Below are positions 33,157 to 41,138 of a stretch of DNA of 64,000 nucleotides, piece by piece (the stretch's first letter is position 1; every line of letters starts with the position of its first letter). The notes beneath the pieces were generated by a model. The model was not told the origin of the DNA. It saw only the letters and a program-made list of their open reading frames with translations, and ran no database searches. This stretch comes from Streptomyces aculeolatus. Its GTDB lineage: Bacteria > Actinomycetota > Actinomycetes > Streptomycetales > Streptomycetaceae. The stretch covers positions 1-64,000 of the forward strand of contig NZ_JAINRD010000010.1 in the NCBI RefSeq assembly GCF_020400605.1, given 5' to 3'. The translations under genes were made by a program, and so were the position numbers.

Positions 33157-33597
33157 GTGCGGACACCCACCGAGACCCCCGCCCCCCGTACATCCCCCGG
33201 GGCACGCCACGGCCACGGCTGGTGGCACTTCGCCCGCCACTACGTGGAGATGGTGGTGGCGATGGCCGCCGGCATGCTCGTGCTCGGCGCGGCGGTCCGC
33301 GGCGGGCTGGCGCTGGCCGGATTCGAGCTGTCCGCGGCGCGCCACCCCGAACTGGTGAGCCTGGAGATGGCGTTCAGCATGTCCGCGGGCATGGCGCTGT
33401 GGATGCGCGTCCGCGGCCACGGCGTGCGGAGCACGGCCGAGATGTGCGGCGTGATGTTCGTCCCGGCGGCCGTGCTGTTCCCGCTGCTGTGGCTGGGCGC
33501 GGTGTCGCCGGACTCGCTGACGGTGCTGGAACACCTGGCGATGCTGCCGCTGATGCTGCTGGCCATGCTGCGCCGCCGCGCCGAGTACGGCGCCTGA
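33157..33597 (+). CDS. Four-helix membrane protein
   Basis: 146 residues with a charged N-terminus and four membrane segments (VEMVVAMAAGMLVLGAAVR, SLEMAFSMSAGMALWMRV, MCGVMFVPAAVLFPLLWLG and MLPLMLLAMLR). I know similar streptomycete proteins only as uncharacterised; some are labelled FliP-like in databases, which I do not accept because flagellar genes are absent. AAGGAG lies 7 bases upstream of GTG 33157. It diverges from the two-component system across the inverted repeat and is probably its target. The next gene follows after 37 bases. Confidence 0.75.
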   Translation: MRTPTETPAPRTSPGARHGHGWWHFARHYVEMVVAMAAGMLVLGAAVRGGLALAGFELSAARHPELVSLEMAFSMSAGMALWMRVRGHGVRSTAEMCGVMFVPAAVLFPLLWLGAVSPDSLTVLEHLAMLPLMLLAMLRRRAEYGA

Positions 33598-33634
33598 TCC
33601 CCGCCCGATCGCCCCGGCGTACCGAGGAGTTGCC

Positions 33635-34252
33635 ATGTCGGTCACGACGTACCCGAAGACCTCCGCCGGCCGCACCCGCCCCGCCGGGGCCGGCCCCGCC
33701 CGGGCGCTGCTGCGCCGGTGGCCGACGGCGCTGGCGCTCGCGCTGACGCTGCCCGGCCTGTTCTCCGGCGGCGGCGGCGACCCCGGCGGCGCGGTCGACG
33801 CCTTCGGCGAGGCGCTGCCCCTGCTGCCGCTGCTCTACCTCGTCGTCACCCGGATCGGCCGCCCGCGCTGGACCTGGCCGGTCCTGGGCGCCGGCGTCGC
33901 GTCGATGGTCGCGCTGCGCGCAGCGGGGGTCGTGGCGCCGTCGACCGTCCTGGTGGCGGCCGCGCTGGGGCTGCTGCTGTGGGCCGCCGTCCGCGGCACG
34001 CCGCACGGCGCGGCGGTCTCCGGGCTGCAGAGCGCGGGCGCGGTGCTGTTCTGCGGGCTCGCGGTGGCGGGGCTCGCGGCCGACCCGGAGCTGGGCCGCT
34101 ACCTGGTCGCGGCGGGCTGGTTCCTCCACGGCGTATGGGACTTCGTCCACCTGCGGATGCGCAGGCTGGAGGGGGTCGTGGCGCCGACGTTCGCGGAGTG
34201 GTGCGGGGTCGTGGACGTGGTGATCGCCGCCGAACTCCTCTTCGCCCACTGA
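33635..34252 (+). CDS. Multi-helix membrane protein
   Basis: 205 residues with about six membrane segments (ALALTLPGLFSG, FGEALPLLPLLYLVVTRI, WPVLGAGVASMVALRAAG, TVLVAAALGLLLWAAVRG, GAVLFCGLAVAGLAA and VVDVVIAAELLFAH). I recognise no enzymatic motif. GAGGAG lies 7 bases upstream of the ATG. The gene follows the four-helix protein closely and so may be its operon partner under the two-component system. An 11-bp inverted repeat begins at its stop codon. Confidence 0.75.
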   Translation: MSVTTYPKTSAGRTRPAGAGPARALLRRWPTALALALTLPGLFSGGGGDPGGAVDAFGEALPLLPLLYLVVTRIGRPRWTWPVLGAGVASMVALRAAGVVAPSTVLVAAALGLLLWAAVRGTPHGAAVSGLQSAGAVLFCGLAVAGLAADPELGRYLVAAGWFLHGVWDFVHLRMRRLEGVVAPTFAEWCGVVDVVIAAELLFAH

Positions 34253-34313
34253 CCGTACGGGCCCGGTGCCGTGCAGTCCGCGCCGCCGGGCCCTGTTCCG
34301 TCCCCGTACGGTC
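34251..34313 (+). terminator. Long hairpin after the membrane-protein operon
   Basis: Perfect 11-bp arms GACCGTACGGG (34251-34261) and CCCGTACGGTC (34303-34313) enclose a further CCCGG/CCGGG stem. It starts at the stop codon of the 33635 gene and likely ends that transcript. Confidence 0.6.
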
Positions 34314-34423
34314 GCGGGAGGGGTCCCCGGACCCGCGTGGCAGCCTGGGGCGCCGGCGACCGGACCGCGGTGGTCCGTCGCGGCCTTCGGTGATCCGGCG
34401 GTGCCCGCGGAGGGGAGTACGGC

Positions 34424-35389
34424 GTGGCAGGGTGGCGGGAACGGCTGTTGTCGAGGCCGGGTGCCCGCGCGCAGCAGCGCGGCGGGATCCAGTCGCTGGC
34501 GATGACGCCGGACGGGCGCCACGTGATCACCGGAGGCGGCGACGGGCTGCTGCGGATCTGGCGCCTGGCGCCGTGGAAGCTGCTGGCGGAGATCGACACG
34601 TACGCGAACGTGGTCAGGTCGGTCGCGGTGACACCGGACGGCGAGCGCGTCGTGGCCAGCGGCCACGGCACGGTCGGCGTGTGGAGCCTGCGGACCGGCG
34701 AGCCGGTCACCGGGCCGCTGGACGTGCACCGGTACATGGGCGAGTGGGGCGTCGCGATGTCGGTGTCCGCCGCGCTGACGCCCGACGGCGGGCGGATCGT
34801 CACCGGCGGCGGCGAGGGGAAGGTGCACGTGCTCTCCGTGGAGAGCGGCAGGCCGGCCGGGCGGTCGTTCCAGGCGCACCGACTGGTCGCCGCGGTCGCG
34901 GTCACCCCGGACGGCAAGAAGATCGTCAGCACCGGGCACGAGGACGGCAGGGACGGCGTCCTGCGCGTCTGGGACCTGGCCGACGGCAGCCCGGTCGGCG
35001 GCCCGGTGGCGGCCCACCGGTGCTTCGTCCAGGGGCTGGCGGTCACCCCGGACGGCGCCCGCGCGGTCAGCGGCGGCGTCGACGGGCGGATGCAGTTCAC
35101 GGAGCTGGACGGCAGCGGCACGACGACCGGTGTCGACGTCGCCGCGCACGGGGAGACGGTGTCGGGCATCGCCGTCGCCCCCGACTCCCGGATCGTCAGC
35201 GTCGGCAGCGGCGGCGTCGCCCACGTCTGGGACCCGGCCACGCCGCCGGCCGCGGCCCGCACGTTCCGTACGGAGTCGCGCTACCTGTCCGCGGTGGCCG
35301 TCTCCCCGGACGGCCGGCGCTTCGTGACCGCGTCCCGCAACACGGGGGTGCTCCAGGTGTGGAACCTGCCGCCGGCGCCGGGGGCGTAG
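34424..35389 (+). CDS. Seven-blade WD40 beta-propeller protein
   Basis: 321 residues, no signal peptide, almost wholly WD40-type repeats. Seven repeats can be counted, each with a hydrophobic strand then TPDG/SPDG and a terminal Trp or equivalent: AMTPDGRHVITGG, AVTPDGERVVAS, ALTPDGGRIVTGG, AVTPDGKKIVSTG, AVTPDGARAVSGG, AVAPDSRIVSVG and AVSPDGRRFVTAS. Seven blades make one closed propeller, with no fused kinase or other domain. Such proteins serve as protein-interaction platforms. GTG 34424 has GGAGGGGAG about 8 bases upstream. The P1 peptidase gene follows after 11 bases, suggesting co-expression. Confidence 0.85.
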   Translation: MAGWRERLLSRPGARAQQRGGIQSLAMTPDGRHVITGGGDGLLRIWRLAPWKLLAEIDTYANVVRSVAVTPDGERVVASGHGTVGVWSLRTGEPVTGPLDVHRYMGEWGVAMSVSAALTPDGGRIVTGGGEGKVHVLSVESGRPAGRSFQAHRLVAAVAVTPDGKKIVSTGHEDGRDGVLRVWDLADGSPVGGPVAAHRCFVQGLAVTPDGARAVSGGVDGRMQFTELDGSGTTTGVDVAAHGETVSGIAVAPDSRIVSVGSGGVAHVWDPATPPAAARTFRTESRYLSAVAVSPDGRRFVTASRNTGVLQVWNLPPAPGA

Positions 35390-35400
35390 CCTGCGGCCCC

Positions 35401-36435
35401 ATGGACGAACTCGCGACAGCGCCCTCCCGCCGCGCCCGGGACCTGGGGCTGGTGACGGGCCGGTTCGCGCCCGGCCCGTACGGTGCGATCACCGACGTGC
35501 CGGGGGTGCGCGTGGGGCACGTGACGCTGCGCGAGCCCCCGCTGGTGCACAGCGGCGTCACCGCGATCGTGCCCGGCGACGTGCACCCGGGGGCGCCGCT
35601 GCCCGCCGGGGTGTTCGCCGGGAACGGGTACGGGAAGCTGATCGGCAGCACGCAGCTCGCCGAGCTGGGCGCGCTGGAGACACCGGTGCTGCTGACCTCG
35701 ACGCTGTCGGCGTTCCGGGCGGCCGACGCGCTCGTCGGCTGGATGCTGGAGCGGCCCGCGTGCGCGGAGGTGACGAGCCTGAACCCGGTAGTCGGCGAGT
35801 GCAACGACGGCGCCCTGTCGGACATCCGCGCCCGGCCGGTACGGGAAGGGCACGTGCGCGCCGCACTCGACGGGGCGGCCGGCGGGCCGGTCGCGCAGGG
35901 GTGCGTGGGCGCGGGCACGGGGGTGGCGGCGCTGGGCTTCAAGGCGGGGGTGGGCACGGCGTCGCGGCTGGTCGAGGCCGGCGGGCAGGGCGCGTGCGTC
36001 GGCGTGCTCGTACAGGCGAACTTCGGCGGCACGCTGCGCGTCCTCGGCCGCACCGTGTCCCCCGCCGACGTCGGCGTTCCCGGCCCGCGGGACACACCGC
36101 AGGCGGGCTCGTGCATGGTCGTCGCGGCCACCGACGCGCCGCTGGACGCCAGGCAGTTGGCCCGGGTCGCGCGGCGGGCGGTCTTCGCGCTGGCCAGGAC
36201 GGGCGCGGCGTACGGGCACGGGAGCGGCGACTACGCGATCGCCTTCGGCGTCCGGCCCGGCGGCCCGCCGCCGCCGGACGCCGGTCTCGACCCGCTCTTC
36301 GAGGGCGTCATGGACGCCGTCGAGGAGGCGGTGCTCGACTCGCTGCTCGCCGCCACCACGACGACGGGCCCCGGGGGGCGCACCCGGTACGCGCTGCCGG
36401 CGGACCGGCTGCTCCGGCTGCTCGGCCGGGGCTGA
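35401..36435 (+). CDS. P1-family aminopeptidase (DmpA-like)
   Basis: 344 residues of the DmpA/BapA N-terminal-nucleophile family. The fold is recognisable by TDVPGVRVGHVT, VFAGNGYGKLIGSTQLAELG and LNPVVGECNDG. Autocatalytic cleavage is expected before Ser237 in QAGSCMVV, which becomes the nucleophile of the beta subunit. These enzymes release N-terminal D- or L-amino acids, or beta-amino acids, from peptides. The ATG lies 11 bases after the WD40 gene, and the gene converges on the MFS gene. Family assignment is firm; substrate specificity is unknown. Confidence 0.88.
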   Translation: MDELATAPSRRARDLGLVTGRFAPGPYGAITDVPGVRVGHVTLREPPLVHSGVTAIVPGDVHPGAPLPAGVFAGNGYGKLIGSTQLAELGALETPVLLTSTLSAFRAADALVGWMLERPACAEVTSLNPVVGECNDGALSDIRARPVREGHVRAALDGAAGGPVAQGCVGAGTGVAALGFKAGVGTASRLVEAGGQGACVGVLVQANFGGTLRVLGRTVSPADVGVPGPRDTPQAGSCMVVAATDAPLDARQLARVARRAVFALARTGAAYGHGSGDYAIAFGVRPGGPPPPDAGLDPLFEGVMDAVEEAVLDSLLAATTTTGPGGRTRYALPADRLLRLLGRG

Positions 36436-36456
36436 ACTCCCCCGCCGGGCGCCGGT

Positions 36457-37773
36457 TCACCGGTCGCGGTCGGCGCCCGCGGCTTCGTCCACGGCCTCGT
36501 CCGCGGGCGCGGCGCCGGGCCGCGGGGCGTTCTCCGCCCCGGACTTCCGCGCGTTCTCCGGGTCGTTCTTGACGTCCGCCACCGCGGGCCGGCGCTCGCC
36601 GACCGCGGGGGCGAGGAAGATCGCCGTGGCGACCAGCGCGAGGACGGCGATCATCGCGGAGCGCAGCCCGTAGTGGTCGCCGAGGAAGCCGAGGCCGGGC
36701 GGGCCGACCAGGAAGGCCCCGTACGCGATCATCGCCACGAGGCTCACCCGGGCGGTGGGGTTGGGACCGGAGTCGCCGGCGGCCGAGATGGCGACCGGGA
36801 AGCCCAGCGAGGCGCCCAGGCCCCAGAAGAGGACCGCGGCACCGGCGGCCACCGGGTGGTCGACGAAGATCACCACGACCAGCCCGAGCGCCGCGGAGAC
36901 CGCGCTGGTGCGGATCACGAGGTAGCGCCCGAAGCGGTCGATGAAGAAGGCGCCGCAGAAGCGGCCGACGGTCATGGCGGCGGCGAAGCCCACGTACACC
37001 AGCGAGCCCAGCGCGGCGTCCAGGTCGTGGCCGTCGACCATCAGCAGCGGCAGCCAGTCGGTCGCCGCGCCTTCCGCCAGCGCCATGGCCAGGACGACCG
37101 CGCCGATCAGCAGCAGCCGGGCGTCCTTCCACAGCGGCCGGCCCGCCGCCGTGCCGTCGCCGTCCTCGGCGGCGTCCGCCGCCTCGTCCGCGGCGGCCCG
37201 TTTGCCGACGCCGCCGGGTACGTCGCCGAAGGCGGCCAGGAACACGGCGAGTGCGACGCCGGACATGATGAGCAGGTGCCACTGCACGGGGAAGCCGGCT
37301 GCCGTGGCCAGCATGCCGAGGCTCGCGCCGAGCACGGTGCCGAGGCTGAAGAACCCGTGCAGCGTCGTCATCACGGACCGCGCGAGCAGCCGCTCGACCT
37401 CCGCGCCCTCCACGTTCAGCGCGACCTCGCCGGAGCCGCCGCCGAGGCCGAACACGAAGAGACCGGCGGTGACGAGGGCCGCCGACGAGGCGAGCGCCCC
37501 CGTGCCGACCCCCGCGACCCCGAGCGCGATGAGCACCGTGCCGCCGCCGATCACCGGCCGGGTGCCCATCCGGGCCACCAGCGCCCCCGAGCTGGCGATG
37601 CCGATGGTGGAGCCGACGGACAGGCCGAAGAGGATCAGCCCCATCTCGGCTGTGGACGCCCCCAGCTCGTCGCGGACGTCGGGGGTGCGCGTCACCCACG
37701 ACGAGAGCGACAGCCCGGGTATGAGGAACATCAGGGACAGCGACAGGCGCCGGCGGCGCGAGGCGGTGGCCAT
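36457..37773 (-). CDS. MFS transporter (YbjJ/FucP-like)
   Basis: 438 residues with 12 predicted membrane segments. The N-terminus (SLSSWVTRTPDVRDELGAS) and the motif FCGAFFIDRFGRYLVIR match the YbjJ-type MFS branch. A charged cytosolic loop with Glu/Asp-rich stretches lies in the middle, and a 40-residue acidic tail ends the protein. It diverges from the siderophore operon with 300 bases between them. Vibrioferrin-type clusters carry an MFS exporter, so this may export the siderophore, but the sequence branch does not prove it. No iron box is visible on its side of the intergenic region other than the shared one at 38009. Confidence 0.82.
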   Translation of the reverse strand: MATASRRRRLSLSLMFLIPGLSLSSWVTRTPDVRDELGASTAEMGLILFGLSVGSTIGIASSGALVARMGTRPVIGGGTVLIALGVAGVGTGALASSAALVTAGLFVFGLGGGSGEVALNVEGAEVERLLARSVMTTLHGFFSLGTVLGASLGMLATAAGFPVQWHLLIMSGVALAVFLAAFGDVPGGVGKRAAADEAADAAEDGDGTAAGRPLWKDARLLLIGAVVLAMALAEGAATDWLPLLMVDGHDLDAALGSLVYVGFAAAMTVGRFCGAFFIDRFGRYLVIRTSAVSAALGLVVVIFVDHPVAAGAAVLFWGLGASLGFPVAISAAGDSGPNPTARVSLVAMIAYGAFLVGPPGLGFLGDHYGLRSAMIAVLALVATAIFLAPAVGERRPAVADVKNDPENARKSGAENAPRPGAAPADEAVDEAAGADRDR

Positions 37774-38073
37774 CGGGGGCTCTCTTTCGAAACGGTGACT
37801 CGTCAGCACCGGGGCGACGGCCGTGCGGGCATAGCGGGGGAACCGCGTCGCGGCACGGCTCCTCCCGCAGTGTCGTTCCGACCCCGCCTCCGGCTCAAAC
37901 CCGTTTCGGCACGTGGACTGCCGCCGGCGTCCCGAGGCCGCCCGGCGCCGGGGCCGCGGGGGCCCGGCCGGATTTCGCGCCCCGTGCACCGGCGGGTGAT
38001 CGACAGAGTAAGGTAAGCCTTACCTCTGCCGCCGCCGGCGGGTGCATCCAGGAAGGTGTCAGGTCAGGATTCC
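37774..38073. other. 300-base intergenic region between MFS and siderophore operon
   Basis: No gene is visible. It holds the iron box at 38009-38027 and the ribosome-binding region of the first siderophore gene; the left part is plain GC-rich sequence upstream of the MFS gene. Confidence 0.7.
38009..38027. promoter_or_regulatory. Iron box (DmdR/IdeR-type operator)
   Basis: The core AGGTAAGCCTTACCT at 38011-38025 is a perfect 15-bp palindrome around a central C, and matches the AGGNNAG-C-CTNNCCT pattern of DtxR/IdeR/DmdR boxes. It lies about 46 bases upstream of the preferred start of the ATP-grasp gene. Iron-loaded regulator would block transcription of the siderophore operon here. Confidence 0.85.
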
Positions 38074-39255
38074 GTGCGGTTATATCTGCTGGCGCGCAAC
38101 CCCACCGACTCGGTCACGGACGGCTTCCTCCCCGCCGCGCGCCGTCTGGGCCTCGACGTCACCGTCCTCACCGACCAGCCCGGCGCCCACCGGCGGCGCG
38201 CCCCGGAGCCGGAGACCCTGGGCTGCGACGTACGCGACTTCCGCGCCGTGATCGGCCGCATCTCCGCCCACCGCCGGCCCGACGCGGTCTTCACCAACAG
38301 CGACCACCTGCAGACGCAGGCCGCGCTCGCCGCCGACTACTTCGGCCTGCCCGCCAAGAGCTGGCGGGCCGCCCACGCCACCAAGGACAAGGCCGAGATG
38401 CGCCGCCGGCTCGCCGCCGCCGGCGCGGACCCGGTGCGGGCCGCGGAGCTGCCCCCCGGTGCGGACCCGGCCGCGCTGGACGTGCCGTACCCGTGCGTGG
38501 TCAAGCCGCGCGAGGGCGTCGCCAGCGAGGACGTGGTGCTGGCCGCGGACCCGGCGGAACTCGTGCGCCGGGTCGCGGAGATACGGGCGCGGCGGCCGGG
38601 CGAGGCGCTGGTGGTCGAGGAGTTCCTGGAGGGGGAGCTGTACACGCTGGAGACGCTGGGGGACGGCCGCGTACGCCACCTCCTCGGCGGCTTCCACACC
38701 GAGCTGTCGCCGCCGCCGCACTTCGTCGAGGAGCGCATGTCCTACGTGCCCGCGCACCCCGCGCCCGTCACGGCCCAGGTGCTCGGGCAGCTCGACGCGC
38801 TCGGCGTCGGGTTCGGCGCCTGCCACACCGAGTTCACGGTGAGCGCGGGCCGGGCCCGGGTCGTGGAGGTCAACTACCGCGCCATCGGCGACCAGTGCGA
38901 CCTGCTGCTCGCCCGGCTGCTCGGCATCCCGCTCTTCGCGCACATCCTCCGTACACACCTGGGCGAGCCGCTGCCCGCGGACCTCGGGGCGCACACGGAC
39001 GGGCGGGCCCGGCTGTCGTACCCGTGCGCCCGCACCGCCGGGACGCTGACCGCCGCCCCGGGGCCGGCGGACCTGGTGGTCGACGGGGTCGAGCTGGCGT
39101 ACCGGCCGCTGCGCGCGGTGGGCGAGCGGCACGGACTGCACCGCACCAACCGCGACTTCCTCGGCGTGGCCCGCGGCATCGGCACCGACCAGCGGCGGGT
39201 GGACCGGGTGGTGGCGGACTTCCTGGCCGCGCAGCGCTGGGAGATCACGCCGTGA
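38074..39255 (+). CDS. ATP-grasp ligase of NIS siderophore operon (PvsA-like)
   Basis: 393 residues. An ATP-grasp ligase: the ATP-binding segment CVVKPREGVASEDVVL, the AEIRARRPGEALVVEEFLEG glutamate region and a metal-binding RVVEVNYRAIGDQ are in order. It would join a carboxylate to an amine, forming an amide bond. In vibrioferrin pathways the equivalent is PvsA. GTG 38074 is preferred, with AGGA 4 bases upstream; GTG 38056 is an in-frame alternative with a ribosome site too close. The third codon is TTA (38080-38082), decoded by the bldA tRNA in streptomycetes. The iron box lies just upstream, and the stop overlaps the next start (GTGA). Confidence 0.88.
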   Translation: MRLYLLARNPTDSVTDGFLPAARRLGLDVTVLTDQPGAHRRRAPEPETLGCDVRDFRAVIGRISAHRRPDAVFTNSDHLQTQAALAADYFGLPAKSWRAAHATKDKAEMRRRLAAAGADPVRAAELPPGADPAALDVPYPCVVKPREGVASEDVVLAADPAELVRRVAEIRARRPGEALVVEEFLEGELYTLETLGDGRVRHLLGGFHTELSPPPHFVEERMSYVPAHPAPVTAQVLGQLDALGVGFGACHTEFTVSAGRARVVEVNYRAIGDQCDLLLARLLGIPLFAHILRTHLGEPLPADLGAHTDGRARLSYPCARTAGTLTAAPGPADLVVDGVELAYRPLRAVGERHGLHRTNRDFLGVARGIGTDQRRVDRVVADFLAAQRWEITP

Positions 39256-41138
39256 GCCGGGCCGCGCCGGAGTCCGGGGACGGCACCGGGGGCGAGGAGG
39301 CCGCGCTGGTGCTCCGGGTGCTGAGCGCGCTGCTGCGCGAGGACGTGGCGGGGCTGCGCACCCGTACGACGGCGCACGACCGGGCGGACGGGCGCTGGCT
39401 GCGCCTCTCCGACCCCGCCGGTCCCGGCGCGCTGCTGCTGCCCGTCGCGCCGGACGGCTTCCAGGCCGTGTACGGCGCCCGCCTCCCGCTGCTGCTCCGC
39501 GAGACCGGCGGCGGGACCGCCGAGGTCACCGGGCTCGACGCCGTCCTCGCCGCCCTGGCGGACCGCGCGGAGGCCGAGGACCGCGGCGGCTTCGCCGACT
39601 TCGCCGCGGAGTGCCGCCGGGCGCTGGCCGCGGCGCGGCTCCACACCGCCACCCGGGACGCCGCGGCCGCGGCGCTCACCGGGCGGTACGGACCGGACCC
39701 GGCGCGCTGGACCGGCCACGCCGGCACCCTCGCGTACGACACCCTCGCCGCCCGCCTCGACCACCCCGTCCACCCCGCCTCGCGCGGGCGCGCCGGCCTC
39801 GGCGAGGCCGATCTGCGCGCCTACGCACCGGAGTTCCACCCCCGCTTCGCCCTGCGCTGGCTCGCCCTGCCCTACGACGCCCTCACCCTCGCCGGCGCCC
39901 TCGACCCCGCCACCGCCCCGGATCCGCCCGTCGCCTGGCCCGCGCCCTCCGCGCTCGGCCTGCCGGCCGCGCTCGACCGCACCCATCTCGCCCTGCCCGT
40001 GCACCCGCTGACCGCCGCCGGTCCGCTGGCCGGCGCGCTGCGCGCCGCCGGCCTCGCCGACCGGGCGGCGCTCGCCCCGGAGCCGTACCTCGACGTGGTG
40101 CCGACGCTGTCGATGCGTACCGTCGCCGCGGCCGCCGACCCCCGGCTGCACCTGAAGCTGCCGCTGGCCACCGCCACCCTGGGACTGCGCAACCGGCGCA
40201 CCGTCAAGCCCGCGACCCTCGCCGACGGCGCTGCCGTGCAGCGGCTGCTCCAGACCGTGATCCGGCGCGAACCGCGCTTTCGCGGCACCGTGCTGCACGC
40301 CGACGAGACGTCCTACGCGCACGCCGGCCACGACCTGCTCGCCGCGCTCTGCCGCCGCCAGCCCGCCGGGCTCGACGGCGCGCTCGTCGTGCCGCTGGCC
40401 GCCCTGCTCGCGCCCGCCCCCGGCGGCCGGCTCGTCGTCGACCACCTCGCCGACCGCTGCCACGGCGGCGACCCCCTCGCCCTCCTCGACGACCTCCTCG
40501 CGCTCCTCTTCGACTTCCAGACCACGCTGTTCGGCTACGGCATCGCGCTGGAGTCGCACCAGCAGAACGTCTCGCTCGTCCTCGACCCGCCAGGGGGTAC
40601 CGCGGACGGCCGCCCGCGCATGCGGCTGCTCCTCAAGGACGACGACGGCCCGCGCATCCACCACGCCCGGCTGCGCGCCGCCCTGGGACCCGACGCGCCG
40701 GCCCCGGGCGACTTCGCCGACGCCCGCACCCTGTGCGACGGCGACGGTCCGGTGGCCGACGTCTTCGCCACGATCACCGTCCACCTGTGCGCCGGGGCCT
40801 ACGCGTTCGGCCTCGCCCGGCACGGCCGCGCCCCGCTCGCCGCGCTGCTCGGCCTCGTACGCGACCGGCTCGCCGAGGCCGTCGGCCGGCTCGGCACGGG
40901 GCCCGGCGAACCGGGTGACGTGCTGCGCGCCCACGTGCTGCGCGCCGCGCACCTGCCGGTCAAGGCGATGGTCACCGCCGGGACGCTGCAGTCCAAGGAG
41001 CGCTCGGGCGCGGCCGACGTCAACAAGCACTACACCACCGGCCCGAACTACCTCCGCGCCGCGCCCGCCCACGCGCCGCCCGCCGGCGCCGCCCCGTACC
41101 CGTCCATCCCCTCACCCCGCCCCGGCTGGAACCGTTGA
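39252..41138 (+). CDS. NIS siderophore synthetase, IucA/IucC family (first)
   Basis: 628 residues of the IucA/IucC superfamily, which condenses carboxylates (citrate or derivatives) with amines or alcohols using ATP. Recognisable are LALPVHPLTAAG, RLHLKLPLATATLGLRNRR and the C-terminal FerR-like region with ESHQQNVSLVLD and HLPVKAMVTAGTL. The HPWQ motif of the second synthetase is replaced by HPLT. GTG 39252 overlaps the previous stop. It is presumably one of two successive condensing enzymes of the pathway, as PvsB or PvsD are for vibrioferrin. Confidence 0.9.
   Translation: MSRAAPESGDGTGGEEAALVLRVLSALLREDVAGLRTRTTAHDRADGRWLRLSDPAGPGALLLPVAPDGFQAVYGARLPLLLRETGGGTAEVTGLDAVLAALADRAEAEDRGGFADFAAECRRALAAARLHTATRDAAAAALTGRYGPDPARWTGHAGTLAYDTLAARLDHPVHPASRGRAGLGEADLRAYAPEFHPRFALRWLALPYDALTLAGALDPATAPDPPVAWPAPSALGLPAALDRTHLALPVHPLTAAGPLAGALRAAGLADRAALAPEPYLDVVPTLSMRTVAAAADPRLHLKLPLATATLGLRNRRTVKPATLADGAAVQRLLQTVIRREPRFRGTVLHADETSYAHAGHDLLAALCRRQPAGLDGALVVPLAALLAPAPGGRLVVDHLADRCHGGDPLALLDDLLALLFDFQTTLFGYGIALESHQQNVSLVLDPPGGTADGRPRMRLLLKDDDGPRIHHARLRAALGPDAPAPGDFADARTLCDGDGPVADVFATITVHLCAGAYAFGLARHGRAPLAALLGLVRDRLAEAVGRLGTGPGEPGDVLRAHVLRAAHLPVKAMVTAGTLQSKERSGAADVNKHYTTGPNYLRAAPAHAPPAGAAPYPSIPSPRPGWNR

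Noticed and set aside
33157..33597. Possible label of the membrane protein as flagellar FliP
   Set aside because: Length is 146 residues, there are no flagellar genes nearby, and streptomycetes are non-flagellate.
36457..37773. Naming the MFS gene as the siderophore exporter
   Set aside because: It belongs to the YbjJ-like branch by visible motifs and is divergent with no own iron box; export of the siderophore is only a possibility.
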